This document shows positions 36,235 to 45,274 of a stretch of 64,000 bases of DNA, piece after piece. The first letter of the stretch is position 1; every line of letters begins with the position of its first letter. The notes below the pieces were generated by a model. It was given only the letters and a program-made list of their open reading frames with translations, was not told the origin of the DNA and did not search any database. Source of the stretch: Nostoc sp. TCL240-02 (GTDB lineage: Bacteria > Cyanobacteriota > Cyanobacteriia > Cyanobacteriales > Nostocaceae). The translations under genes and the position numbers were made by a program. The stretch covers positions 504,501 through 568,500 of the forward strand of contig NZ_CP040094.1 in NCBI RefSeq assembly GCF_013343235.1. Reading direction: 5' to 3'.

Positions 36235-36278
36235 ATTCGATCTGGTTGGTAAAATTTTTCATTCCAGCCAGATCGAAT
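36235..36278. terminator. Bidirectional terminator between nblB and the PEP-CTERM gene
   Basis: ATTCGATCTGGTTGG (36235-36249) pairs with CCAGCCAGATCGAAT (36264-36278), one G-U pair, around a 14-nt T-rich loop. It lies between convergent genes, with A-run to the left. Confidence 0.75.
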
Positions 36279-36340
36279 GGATAAATTAGAGTTACTTTCA
36301 GTTCCTAAAAGTCACCTGTTCATATTTAAAATAGGTCTTA

Positions 36341-37084
36341 TTAAACAACACTTTTGCGGCGGCGAGACATCACCATTACAGCACCTACTGCACCAAAACC
36401 AAGTAATGCAGCAGGTTCGGGAACGGAAGTAGTGAAGGTAGAACCAGAAAAAGTCAAATTAGCCAATGAACCGCCAGTAGTATCGAGAATTGCATTTGCC
36501 TGAGCAACAGTAGTATCATTTCTTTGGAAAGATAAGCTTCCTGCTCCTTTAGTTATCTCACCAGTAGCGCTGGTAAAGTAGCCCCACAAATCAACTGCTA
36601 TAGTAATATTTGCACCAGTCTGAGTTATTTTGTAATCAGAAGATGTCAATGTAAAGATATTACTACCATCCGCTAGAGAAGCTGTATTTTCCCCATTCAG
36701 AACTATGCCAGGAAGGGTAAGATTACCGAGGTCTAGAAATGGATTTTGTACAGTATTACCTGTGAAAGAAATGATATCACGTATACTTGCGGAATTGAAA
36801 CCTAAGAAACTTCCTGTCTGAGCGGCAATAGCAACTGGGGTACTCTTTACGCCATTGGCATCTGCAATAATGCTATCTGGACTGAAGGTTAGTGAATCTT
36901 TTTTTAATGTTACTAAACTGCTAGCAAATGGATTCTGAGTTAGACCACCGTTAAAACTGAACTCACCTGTAAGTGCAGCAGCTTGAGCAGAACCAACAGA
37001 TGTAAATAACCCAGCAACAGCTAAAGGAAGTGCAGCAGTAGCAGCCAGAGTAGCGTTTAGTAATTTAGATTTTAAACTAATCAT
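36341..37084 (-). CDS. PEP-CTERM sorting domain protein
   Basis: A 247-residue exported protein. The N-terminus has a signal peptide (MISLKSKLLNATLAATAALP ... GSAQAAA). The body is Ser/Thr/Asn-rich and beta-like. The C-terminus has the sorting signal: VPEPAALLGFGAVGAVMVMS followed by RRRK. In other bacteria exosortase recognises PEP and cuts the anchor, releasing or attaching the protein to surface polymer; no exosortase gene is in the window. Function of the body unknown. Confidence 0.88.
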   Translation of the reverse strand: MISLKSKLLNATLAATAALPLAVAGLFTSVGSAQAAALTGEFSFNGGLTQNPFASSLVTLKKDSLTFSPDSIIADANGVKSTPVAIAAQTGSFLGFNSASIRDIISFTGNTVQNPFLDLGNLTLPGIVLNGENTASLADGSNIFTLTSSDYKITQTGANITIAVDLWGYFTSATGEITKGAGSLSFQRNDTTVAQANAILDTTGGSLANLTFSGSTFTTSVPEPAALLGFGAVGAVMVMSRRRKSVV

Positions 37085-37724
37085 GATCGTTTGAGAATCC
37101 TAATAATAACTTTGACGGGAACAATTGATTGTTTTACTTGTACTATCAGTAATTTATTTAAAATACTGTCAGTGAAAGCGGCACTTGTGTGACGTATTTC
37201 TTATTTCCATAAAATCACATAGATTCTGAGTATGCAAGATTTACTTAGTGGTCTTCATTACATCTTCAATTACTGAGTCCTCTTCATAAAATTTTAATTT
37301 CTGGTATATCTGTCCTTCGTATATTTGTCATTTAATAGGGTTGAAGGCGATCTATTTAACTTCCATATACATAGTTACAATTAGTGCTTTTTATTCTTGC
37401 AGATTACTCAACTATTTTTTAGATAAATAGAGTAAGTAATATATTTATATTCAGCCATTGGACATTTACCAAGCTTTTTGAAGGGTGTCAATTTACCTTT
37501 TATCCAGACTATAAGAGGAATTGAGAATGTTTATTCGGGAAGTGTTGAAATAAAAGAGATTTATCCAACGCGCAATACACTAAGTAGCGGTTTCTCCTGT
37601 CCATAGATGAAATGGGAGAAATCGCTCTCTTGGTGTAATGTGCAAAATTTTAGTCAGCTAATTGAATGTCTGTAATAAATAGAATGACTACTAGCTATGA
37701 CTGTTATTCTCAGATGTTGAAATG
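37085..37724. other. Long AT-rich intergenic region with one inverted repeat
   Basis: 640 bp without a gene. GCGCAATACACTAAG (37570-37584) and its imperfect complement CTTGGTGTAATGTGC (37629-37643) enclose a second stem, GCGGTTTCTCC with GGGAGAAATCGC, giving a 74-bp MITE-like hairpin. The rest, including the PEP-CTERM gene promoter region near 37085-37200, shows no element that I recognise. Confidence 0.55.
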
Positions 37725-38243
37725 CTAAGAACCAAATACTTGTGGCCAAGTTGTCACAACGAAAACTACAACTGCTGCGATCGCTAATAACCCTTGAATC
37801 AAATTTCCCACCAAAGAGCCGACTACAATTCCTATACCTGCTTTAACCGCCAACCCAAATTCACGTCGGTAAATGTACTCACCAATAATTGCTCCCAAAA
37901 GCGGGCCTAGTAAAATTCCTAACAGTGGCCCGCCAAAAGGCAATGTTGGCAATAATCCCAAAAATCCTACCACTAAACCGATAATTGCACCAATTTGCCC
38001 CCATTTGCTAGCTCCAGCTTGTCTTGCTCCCACATAGCTAGCTAAAAAATCTACTCCCACACTTAGGAGCAAAACTATAATTGTCACAATTAGAGGAATC
38101 TTGATAGCCGCGAAGGAACTACTAACGATTCCCCAGACGATAATTGCAATTAAAATTAAGCTGCTACCGGGTATAGCTGGAACTACAGCACCGATGATAC
38201 CCACAACCATTACGGTAATTAATAGCCAATAAATAATTTGCAT
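37725..38243 (-). CDS. DUF456 membrane protein
   Basis: A 172-residue protein of about five transmembrane helices rich in Gly, Ile and Val: IIGAVVPAIPGSSLILIAII, then SVGVDFLASYVGARQAGASK, GPLLGILLGPLLGAIIGEYI and AGIGIVVGSLVGNLIQGLLA. The GxxxPxxPGxxL opening and the D(F/Y)LAxxxGAxxxGASKxG stretch are the DUF456 signature. Function unknown; members are found widely in bacteria. Confidence 0.88.
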   Translation of the reverse strand: MQIIYWLLITVMVVGIIGAVVPAIPGSSLILIAIIVWGIVSSSFAAIKIPLIVTIIVLLLSVGVDFLASYVGARQAGASKWGQIGAIIGLVVGFLGLLPTLPFGGPLLGILLGPLLGAIIGEYIYRREFGLAVKAGIGIVVGSLVGNLIQGLLAIAAVVVFVVTTWPQVFGS

Positions 38244-38500
38244 AGATAAATTTCTAAATTTCCGAGCGCCCCTACTTTATATTGTATCTGGGCAAAATGC
38301 TAATAAATGCTGAGATTTCACCAACAGCAAATATGATTTTCTAGTTCAATCTGCTAAAATCTCTCTGCGATCGCTCAAGGCTTGTCTTAATAATTGTGGG
38401 TTGTAGGAATATACCCCTAGCCACAGGCGCACTGAAAGCACAAGCCATTCGTACTGACTAACTGAACTTCTCAAACACTCCAAAATAAAGCTCAAAACTT

Positions 38501-39415
38501 ATGACGAGAAAAATATTAACTGGACTGAGTTCAGAAGCCTACGAACATCCTTTTGATCGCAAAGCCTTGGCTTCTTTGCAAAATATGCCTGGTGTTTCCT
38601 TACTACTCAAGAAAATTAACGAATACGGCATTGATCGCTTACTCAGACTGCAAAGCCTTGGTAGTGAAATCAGAATTTCGCCCCGTAATTTTCCCCAATT
38701 ACATCAAGCATTTGTAGAAACCTGTGAAATTCTTGATGTTGCTCCCCTTCCTGAACTGTATCTGTTTCAAGGCACAGGACACATTCAAACCTATATTGTT
38801 GGGGTGGAAAAACCCCTTGTTGGTATCAATTTAGATGCAATGGAGTGGCTTGGCCCGGATGAGTTACTTTACGTTTTCGGACACGAAATTGCTCGCATCA
38901 AGAGTCAGCACATGGTTTATCACCAAATGGCAATTGTGATGCCAACTTTGAAAAATTTGTTAAGCAGTACAACGCTGGGTGTGGGTGGTTTGATAGCTGG
39001 TGGTATGGAATTGGGTTTGTATAATTGGCGGATGATGGCTAGGTTCACTGCCGATCGGGCGGCTTTGCTTGCTTGTCAGGATATTGATGTAGCAACTACT
39101 ACACTGATGAAACTCGCAGGTTTGCCAGATGAGTACTTGACTACTGCTGTAATAGAAGATTTTCTTGTTCAAGCTCGTGAGTTCGCATCCAACAACTTTG
39201 ATAGCGTAGATAAAGTCACTAAAATATTAAGCTATACAGAGTCTAGCCTTTCTTGGGTAGTTATGAGGGCTGGTGAATTATTAAGATGGGTTGATTCTGG
39301 AGCTTATGATAATTTAATTCAACAGACAAATTTAGATACACCAAAAGAACCAGAAGCAAAAGAAGAAAAGACACCAGAAGAAAAGGAAGGGTGGAATTTT
39401 TTGACTTCTTGGTGA
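38501..39415 (+). CDS. M48-like peptidase homologue with both zinc-ligand motifs altered
   Basis: A 304-residue protein with the layout of cyanobacterial M48 metallopeptidases: AYEHPFDRKALASLQNMPGV, PELYLFQGTGHIQTYIVGVE, and two hydrophobic segments near LKNLLSSTTLGVGGLIAGG. The family zinc site HExxH is HEIAR here (H128-R132), and the downstream ligand glutamate, normally in xEFxxDRAGLL, is arginine in ARFTADRAALL (R181). With two of three zinc ligands changed the protein should not be an active zinc peptidase. The reading frame, charged C-tail (KEPEAKEEKTPEEKEGW) and length are intact, so it is probably a kept pseudo-enzyme. Confidence 0.85.
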   Translation: MTRKILTGLSSEAYEHPFDRKALASLQNMPGVSLLLKKINEYGIDRLLRLQSLGSEIRISPRNFPQLHQAFVETCEILDVAPLPELYLFQGTGHIQTYIVGVEKPLVGINLDAMEWLGPDELLYVFGHEIARIKSQHMVYHQMAIVMPTLKNLLSSTTLGVGGLIAGGMELGLYNWRMMARFTADRAALLACQDIDVATTTLMKLAGLPDEYLTTAVIEDFLVQAREFASNNFDSVDKVTKILSYTESSLSWVVMRAGELLRWVDSGAYDNLIQQTNLDTPKEPEAKEEKTPEEKEGWNFLTSW

Positions 39416-39482
39416 GTTAATAAGTCGTAATTCGTAATTCGTAATTAACTATAGATAAGAGCAAGTTAATTTGAGTTAATAG

Positions 39483-39574
39483 TAGGACTTACGTAAATAA
39501 TATCTAAAACCTTGATTCTATGGTGGGGCAATTCATGAATTGCCCCTACAGTGTGTACTTTTGCGTAAGTCCTA
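39483..39574. mobile_element. MITE with TAGGACTTACG terminal inverted repeats
   Basis: A 92-bp element. TAGGACTTACGTAAA (39483-39497) is matched by TTTTGCGTAAGTCCTA (39559-39574). Inside lies the palindrome GGGGCAATTCATGAATTGCC (to CC 39546). The end sequence TAGGACTTACGC is a frequent terminus of small cyanobacterial inverted-repeat elements. No ORF. It sits between the convergent M48-like and CCB genes. Confidence 0.85.
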
Positions 39575-39638
39575 AATAATTACAAATTACGATTTATTCT
39601 GACAGATAACTAACCCAAATTTATATTAGTTGGTTGGA

Positions 39639-40274
39639 TCAAGTCGAGCTAAGAGTAACGACTAATTTATCAGCAATTCCGGCAATCCAATTTTCATCTT
39701 GTTTGGTATAACTGCGAGGAGCATTCGCTCCCAAAATTAACGCACCTTGGTTGCCAATAGGTTGACAAATTACACCTTGAGTATTCTCTGGTAAATAATC
39801 AAATTCAAGCCTACCTGGATATATTTTTAGAGCAACTAGATAAATCGGCTTTTGTTTTTCGAGTACCTGTTTTAAGATTACTCCTGGTACAACTTCAGAT
39901 TTAGTACCCAAAATACCACGACGCAACAAAACCTTACCTTGGTAATAAACCACAAGCGATCGCGTTACTGTATTAGTCAATAATAAATGAGATGCCCAGG
40001 CCAGCTCTGTTTTCACTGCTTCGGTTAAATCTGCTGCCAGTACAAAACCTTCTTCTCCAATTAGTTCTACAATATCAGGCGATCGCGGCTGAACTTGCTG
40101 CCAAATTAAACCAGTCAAAATTAACACCGCACTCAAAATTACGCCCACCACATCACCACGTGATTGAGACTGGGTTAATTCCTCTGTCAACAAACGGTTA
40201 ATCAGCAAAAGTACAGCGCCTAGCCCACCCACCACAATGGGTAGATGCCGCAAAACTCGATTGTCATTTGTCAT
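39639..40274 (-). CDS. Cytochrome b6 cofactor assembly protein, CCB2/CCB4 family
   Basis: A 211-residue protein with two N-terminal transmembrane helices (LPIVVGGLGAVLLLINRLL and GVILSAVLILTGLIW) and a soluble domain (PDIVELIGEEGFVLAADLTE..LAWASHLLLTNTVTRSLVVYYQG..LRRGIL). This is the pattern of cofactor assembly of complex C subunit B, needed to attach heme ci to cytochrome b6 in thylakoids. The start codon lies within four tandem ATGACAA heptamers; only the one at 40274 is in frame. It is on the same strand as rpaB, which ends upstream. Confidence 0.8.
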   Translation of the reverse strand: MTNDNRVLRHLPIVVGGLGAVLLLINRLLTEELTQSQSRGDVVGVILSAVLILTGLIWQQVQPRSPDIVELIGEEGFVLAADLTEAVKTELAWASHLLLTNTVTRSLVVYYQGKVLLRRGILGTKSEVVPGVILKQVLEKQKPIYLVALKIYPGRLEFDYLPENTQGVICQPIGNQGALILGANAPRSYTKQDENWIAGIADKLVVTLSST

Positions 40275-40515
40275 TTGTCATTTGTCATTGGGAATTGGGC
40301 ATTGGGAATTGATAATTGGGAATTGGGCATTGGGCATTGGGCATGAAGAAGAGACAAGGTAGACAAGGAAGAGGGGGGAGACAAGGGAGAGACTTATTCA
40401 ATAATTCCCCCTTGTCCCCCTTGTTCCCCCTGCTCCCCTGCTCTCTGCTCCCTGCCGCCTGCTCCCTGCTCCCTGCTCCTTGCTCCCTGCCCCCTGCCCT
40501 TCCTCCCTCATCTCC
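40265..40515. repeat. STRR block between the CCB gene and rpaB
   Basis: Four TTTGTCA heptamers (40261-40288) are followed by GGGAATT/GGGCATT units (to about 40343), a purine/pyrimidine hairpin (about 40370-40430) and CTCCCTGC/CTGCTCC repeats to 40500. The hairpin holds the loop GAGACTTATTCAATAATTCC, the reverse complement of the loop at 8301-8317. The rpaB stop lies just after. Confidence 0.85.
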
Positions 40516-41244
40516 TCACTCCTCCCCTGGTTCAATAATTCGCTGGAAAAGATAACCAGTACCCCTCGCTGTGAGTATCAATTCTGGGTTACTAGGATCA
40601 TCTTCTAACTTTGCCCGCAAACGTGATATATGCACATCTACTACGCGGGTATCTACATGACGTTCTGGTGTATAACCCCAAACTTCCTGCAAAATTTCCG
40701 AACGAGAAAAAGCTTCTCCAGAGCGACTGACTAACAACTCTAACAAGCTGAACTCCATACCCGTCAATCGAATTCGCTCATCGCCTTTGTAGACTTGTCG
40801 CTTATTCGTATCGATTTTAATATTAGCGACATGGATTACCCCAGAACTGGGAATGCCAGAAGCACCATTTTTATCTACCCGTCGCAGCACTGAGCGAATC
40901 CGGGCTTCTAGCTCCTTGGGGGAAAATGGTTTAACTACATAGTCATCAGCACCCAATTCTAGCCCGGTGATGCGATCGGCTACATCACCCAAGGCTGTTA
41001 GCATAATAATGGGGACATCTGATTCTTTTCGTAATTCTTGACATACACCATAGCCGTCTAGCTTTGGCATCATTACATCTAAAACTACCAGGTCAGGCTC
41101 AGTTTTGCGAAAAGTTTCCAAAGCTTCTTCCCCGTCGCCAGCCGTCACTACATCGTAGCCAATCATGGAAAGGCGCGTTTCCAAAATCCGGCGAATGCTG
41201 GCTTCGTCGTCTACCACCAAGATTTTTTCTTTATGGCTTTCCAA
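40516..41244 (-). CDS. rpaB: OmpR/PhoB-type response regulator RpaB
   Basis: A 242-residue transcription factor. The receiver domain has VDDEASIRRI, the phosphorylated D56 in VVLDVMMPKLDGYG, LTAL and the KPFSP lysine; the C-terminal winged helix begins near VIHVANIKIDTNKRQVYKG and ends RLRAKLEDDPSNPELI followed by RGTGYLF. The N-terminus MESHKEKILVVDDEASIRRI is that of cyanobacterial RpaB, which controls high-light and photosystem genes with the kinase NblS/Hik33. The start is TTG 41244, preceded by AAGGAG eleven bases upstream. It is divergent from radA. Confidence 0.93.
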   Translation of the reverse strand: MESHKEKILVVDDEASIRRILETRLSMIGYDVVTAGDGEEALETFRKTEPDLVVLDVMMPKLDGYGVCQELRKESDVPIIMLTALGDVADRITGLELGADDYVVKPFSPKELEARIRSVLRRVDKNGASGIPSSGVIHVANIKIDTNKRQVYKGDERIRLTGMEFSLLELLVSRSGEAFSRSEILQEVWGYTPERHVDTRVVDVHISRLRAKLEDDPSNPELILTARGTGYLFQRIIEPGEE

Positions 41245-41414
41245 GTTTCTCTAGGCTCCTTAACTAAAAATTTACATGATTAATTTTTAATACCATAATA
41301 TTAAGATATCATTCCATCAATTGATTTGGAAAAAGCTCTAAATACTACTATTATTGGTTTTTAGTTTTTTTCAAGAATTAAGTAAATATTAAGATTATTT
41401 AATAAGATTTAAGA

Positions 41415-42968
41415 ATGGCAAAGCCAAAAACCTTTTTCACTTGTAATGAATGTGGAGCAGAATCGCCCCAGTGGTTTGGTAAGTGTCCAGCTTGCGGTAC
41501 TTACAACTCTCTAGAAGAACAAATTTCTATTCAATCCTCAGTAGATGTACCCAGTCGAGGGGGGGTAAGTAGTTGGCAATCGGCTCAAAGCAATGGCAAA
41601 TCTCACTCTAAACCAGCTAAAGCCCGTGCCTCTTTGACATTCGATCAAATTACCGATCGCCAAATCGCTCGCTGGGAGTCTGGTTATGGAGAATTAGATC
41701 GAGTGCTTGGAGGTGGGGTTGTCCCTGGATCTATGGTGCTGATTGGTGGCGATCCAGGTATTGGTAAATCGACTTTATTGTTGCAAGTATCTAATCAATT
41801 AGCACAGAAATACCGCATCCTTTACGTAACTGGCGAAGAATCGGGACAGCAGGTAAAATTACGAGCTTCTCGTTTGGGAGTATCAAAACCCCTAAGTGTG
41901 GTTAATGAGGGGAAGCTTGAAGTAATCGTAGATCCGACACTACCCATAGAAGTAGTAGATTCTACACTACCCATAGACCCTGACAGTATAGGTGCAGATT
42001 TATATGTACTGCCAGAAACAGATTTAGAAGAAATTTTACGGGAAATAGATTCTCTAAAACCAAATGTGGCGGTGATTGATAGTATCCAAACGGTGTTTTT
42101 TCCGGCGCTGACTTCTGCACCAGGTTCAGTGGCTCAGGTACGGGAATGTACAGCAGCACTGATGAAGGTGGCAAAGCACGAAGATGTTACCATGCTGATT
42201 GTGGGACACGTGACTAAAGAAGGAGCGATCGCCGGGCCAAAAGTTTTAGAACATTTAGTAGATACGGTGTTGTATTTTGAAGGCGATCGCTTTGCCTCCC
42301 ATCGATTATTACGCACAGTCAAAAACCGCTTCGGCGCAACTCACGAAATCGGCATCTTTGAAATGGTGACAGATGGATTGCGAGAAGTCTCTAATCCCTC
42401 AGAGCTATTTTTAGGCAACCGTGACGATCCGGCTCCCGGTACTGCCATTGTGGTTGCTTGCGAAGGTACTCGCCCCATCGTTGTAGAATTGCAAGCTTTA
42501 GTAAGTCCCACCAGTTACCCTTCCCCTCGACGTGCTGGAACTGGCGTAGACTACAACCGCCTAGTACAAATTCTCGCCGTCTTAGAAAAACGGGTGGGAA
42601 TTCCCATGTCCAAGTTAGATTCTTACGTTGCTTCTGCGGGTGGGTTGAATGTGGAAGAACCGGCGGTAGATTTAGGAATAGCGATCGCAATTGTAGCTAG
42701 TTTCCGCGATCGCATCGTCGATCCCGGTACAGTCTTAATCGGTGAAGTTGGGCTAGGTGGACAAGTGCGATCGGTTTCCCAAATGGAACTGCGGTTGAAA
42801 GAAGCTGCTAAGTTGGGATTTAAAAGAGCGATCGTGCCAAAAGGAACAAAATTCCCCGACTTAAATATTGAGATATTACCAGTCTCTAAAGTAATAGATG
42901 CAATTATCGCCGCCATACCGCATCAAGAATTGACAGCCGACGATTTAGAACCAGACGAAGATGAGTAA
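41415..42968 (+). CDS. radA: DNA repair protein RadA (Sms)
   Basis: A 517-residue ATPase for recombination intermediates. The zinc finger has C10, C13, C24 and C27 (FTCNECGAESPQWFGKCPAC). Walker A is GGDPGIGKSTLLLQ, the RadA motif is KNRFGA, and the C-terminal Lon-like domain holds DLGIAIAIVAS. The protein is about 60 residues longer than usual. Part of this is an insert after LRASRLGVSK that contains a tandem repeat (VDPTLPIE, VVDSTLPID), coded by near-duplicate 24-27-bp DNA at about 41930-41981. Confidence 0.95.
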   Translation: MAKPKTFFTCNECGAESPQWFGKCPACGTYNSLEEQISIQSSVDVPSRGGVSSWQSAQSNGKSHSKPAKARASLTFDQITDRQIARWESGYGELDRVLGGGVVPGSMVLIGGDPGIGKSTLLLQVSNQLAQKYRILYVTGEESGQQVKLRASRLGVSKPLSVVNEGKLEVIVDPTLPIEVVDSTLPIDPDSIGADLYVLPETDLEEILREIDSLKPNVAVIDSIQTVFFPALTSAPGSVAQVRECTAALMKVAKHEDVTMLIVGHVTKEGAIAGPKVLEHLVDTVLYFEGDRFASHRLLRTVKNRFGATHEIGIFEMVTDGLREVSNPSELFLGNRDDPAPGTAIVVACEGTRPIVVELQALVSPTSYPSPRRAGTGVDYNRLVQILAVLEKRVGIPMSKLDSYVASAGGLNVEEPAVDLGIAIAIVASFRDRIVDPGTVLIGEVGLGGQVRSVSQMELRLKEAAKLGFKRAIVPKGTKFPDLNIEILPVSKVIDAIIAAIPHQELTADDLEPDEDE

Positions 42969-42978
42969 CTATTGGGGA

Positions 42979-43038
42979 CTGGTGACTGGGTACTGGGTAC
43001 TGGGTACTGGGTACTGGGTACTGGGTACTGGGTACTGG
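42979..43038. repeat. Tandem TACTGGG heptamers after radA
   Basis: About seven ACTGGGT/TACTGGG units in tandem directly after the radA stop. A typical STRR. Confidence 0.9.
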
Positions 43039-43075
43039 GAAATTGTTCCAAAATTTGGGAAGGGTCAAAGCAAAT

Positions 43076-43180
43076 TTCATAATTTTTACGAGTGAAAACC
43101 GCGCTGGAAAGTGGTTACGGTGGTGGGATGAACAAGGAAACCTTTTACCTTGGGGAATAGAATTAGCCCAACAGGAACTG
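43076..43180 (+). pseudogene. C-terminal remnant of a Uma2-family gene
   Basis: The frame across 43076-43180 reads FIIFTSENRAGKWLRWWDEQ then GNLLPWGIELAQQEL. This resembles the tail of Uma2 (DUF820) proteins, where a WLRW(F/Y)xxxGxLxP stretch precedes a helical end, and the tail of the disrupted gene at 45275 (FWLRWFTLAGELIPAPTEEA). The N-terminal nuclease part is missing. From 43310 to 43683 no gene was seen, apart from GCGTAGC-like and TTCCCTA repeats. Confidence 0.4.
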
Positions 43181-43683
43181 CATCACGGCTTCCCTGTCTG
43201 TGGAGAAAAGTTTTGCACTGACTTTATTATCTGCCATTTTTCATACACCTTTAATGGTACTAAAGTTCAGTATTCCCCAAGTAATTTAGAAAGTAATAGT
43301 TATTTCTAAGCAATTAAGAAAATTTTTATACCTTTAAATAAGTGATATCTCGCTAATTACCAACCTTGAGCAAGTTTCACGATTAGAGTCCAGTGGCATT
43401 TGACCCAAGGAAGCCGAACATTTAGAGATAATAGTAGCAGAGGTAATCTCAAAATCTAGCGTTAGCAGAGCGGTACGCTAGCACTTCACAGCTAGTTGTG
43501 GAATAACATTATTACTTCTATGGCAATCCTATTTGATTGCGTGAAAAAACTCAGTACACATCTATTCGCTTCTGTTCCCTATTCCCTATTCCCTATTTCC
43601 TCTTAGAAGCTGTAAATTTAGCATAATAAGTACGGTAGAGCCATAAAAGTAATAGCCGAAAAATATCAAACCCTATTTTTACT

Positions 43684-44244
43684 ATGACTTCTTCTCCCCA
43701 TTACATCCTTCAATCTGACCCGCCGCTTCCTCCTTGGGAAACTCTACCAACGATGTATGATTTACCAAGTGACAACCCAGAGGAACCAGGTTTGCCAGAC
43801 GGTTTTCACTTTTTACAACCCTTACTTTTATATTTAACTTTTCAGCCCATTAACTGGAATCCCGAACTAGTTTACAGTGCGGCTGACCTTAATCTCTACT
43901 ATGATTTACAGCATCCTTTGTGGTATGAGCGCCCAGATTGGTTTGGCGTGGTAGGCATAGGAAAGTTATACAAAGGGCAAGACTTACGGTTAAGTTATGT
44001 AAGTTGGCAAGAACCAGCAAATCCCTTTGTGTTTGTTGAGTTATTATCTCCAGGTACGGAAGACGAAGATTTAGGCACAAGAAGAGAAAGTGCAGCAGAT
44101 AAACATCCTAGCAAATGGGAAGTTTATGAGCGTATTTTGCGGATTCCCTACTATGTTGTTTTTAGTCGCTACACTAATGAACTTCGTACTTTTCAGTTAG
44201 TCGGCGGTCACTATGAACCGATGAACTTAACCCAAGGGCGCTTA
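43684..44244 (+). pseudogene. Uma2-family (DUF820) gene, 5' part, interrupted by IS630 element
   Basis: The 187 residues carry the Uma2 nuclease-like fold: MTSSPHYILQSDPPLPPWET, PDWFGVVGIGKLYKGQDLRL, FVFVELLSPGTEDEDLG (catalytic-site-like Glu/Asp) and SKWEVYERILRIPYYVVFSR. The frame runs into the IS at CGC TTA TAG. Removing the insert and one TA joins it in frame to 45275 onwards, giving RLLMPEINLSLGLWQGSF. The full gene would have coded 270 residues. The fold is of the restriction-endonuclease type; its cellular role is unknown. A truncated product could still be made. Confidence 0.8.
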
Positions 44245-45272
44245 TAGCGGTTATCAGTCTTGTGAGGTACAGTAGCAGCAGTGAGTAAACCAACCCAGCA
44301 AATTCTCTATTGTCACTTCTGCGAATGCCGTATCTAATGCCTGGAGTAAATCAGGGTATGTCCTTGCACCGATGCGACGGAGAATGTTCTTAATCTTGGA
44401 CCAACAATTCTCAATCGGTGAAAAATCGGGAGAATAGGGGGGGAGATAAATGAGATGAGCGCCAGCAGCGATGAGCAAAGCTTCAAGTTCATCACTTTTA
44501 TGGATTGAGCAGTTATCCATGATCACCACTGCACCAGGCCAAAGTTTGGGTACGAGCTTTTGGGCGATGAAGGCATCAAAAGTCAAAGCATCGATAGAAC
44601 CTAAGCCACTCCATTGGGTGAGCAGTCCTTTCAAGCTAATTGCACCAATTACCGAGACATTTTTCCCTTTGCGGTTGGGCTTTTGAGCATAGGCCTGAAG
44701 GCCAGGCAAGGCGCGGGCACATTTGCGGATGAAGGACAGATTAACTCCCGATTCATCTAAGAAAATCAGCTCTTCGACGGGTATCCCCCTCAAGAGTTTC
44801 CAGTACTCAAATCGGGCTAGTTGGACTTCATCACTACCTTTTTTGTGAGGTGGAGACTTTTTTTTGAGGTTGAGGTGAAGTTTCCAGCGAACCATCCGAT
44901 TCACCGTAGCTACCCCAATTAAGACCTCTGTTTTCTCGTAAAGTCGTTCCCGCAATTCGCTTAACGTCGCATCGGGCTGTGCTATGACGAGTTGGCGCAG
45001 GATTTCTAACTGTTCAGCATTCAACTTTGTTGCTGTCTGCTCAGTCCGCACCTTGGGGCCTATCATCCCCAATTCTCGATGGCGTTTGAGTAAATTTTGC
45101 ACAAAACTTAAGGTGACACCAAAGTTTTTAGCCAGTTTTCGTTGGGAAATGTCACCGCAGGCATAAGCATCAACTATTTTTTGACGCAAGTCGAGAGAGT
45201 AGGCTTTCATCACCACCAATTATCAGTAGAATTGCTCTCTCCTACTGTACTGAAGTAGACTGATAACCGCTA
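44245..45272. mobile_element. Complete IS630-family insertion sequence
   Basis: The element is 1028 bp, flanked by TA on both sides (44243-44244 and 45273-45274), the normal IS630 target duplication. Its ends are inverted: TAGCGGTTATCAGTCT (44245-44260) and AGACTGATAACCGCTA (45257-45272), with a further shared GTACAGTAG inside each end. It carries one transposase gene, whose stop codon lies in the left inverted repeat. It splits a Uma2 gene. Both ends and the transposase are intact, so it may be recent and active. Confidence 0.93.
44254..45210 (-). CDS. IS630-family transposase
   Basis: A 318-residue transposase. The N-terminal helix-turn-helix (MKAYSLDLRQKIVDAYACGD ISQRKLAKNFGV) binds the ends; the DDE domain has FLDESGVNLSF, VVIMDNCSIHK and LPPYSPDFSPIENCWSKIK, giving the D, D, E catalytic triad. 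There is no frameshift or stop. ATG 45210 is used; GTG/TTG codons at 45213-45219 could extend it by three residues. Confidence 0.95.
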   Translation of the reverse strand: MKAYSLDLRQKIVDAYACGDISQRKLAKNFGVTLSFVQNLLKRHRELGMIGPKVRTEQTATKLNAEQLEILRQLVIAQPDATLSELRERLYEKTEVLIGVATVNRMVRWKLHLNLKKKSPPHKKGSDEVQLARFEYWKLLRGIPVEELIFLDESGVNLSFIRKCARALPGLQAYAQKPNRKGKNVSVIGAISLKGLLTQWSGLGSIDALTFDAFIAQKLVPKLWPGAVVIMDNCSIHKSDELEALLIAAGAHLIYLPPYSPDFSPIENCWSKIKNILRRIGARTYPDLLQALDTAFAEVTIENLLGWFTHCCYCTSQD

Positions 45273-45274
45273 TA

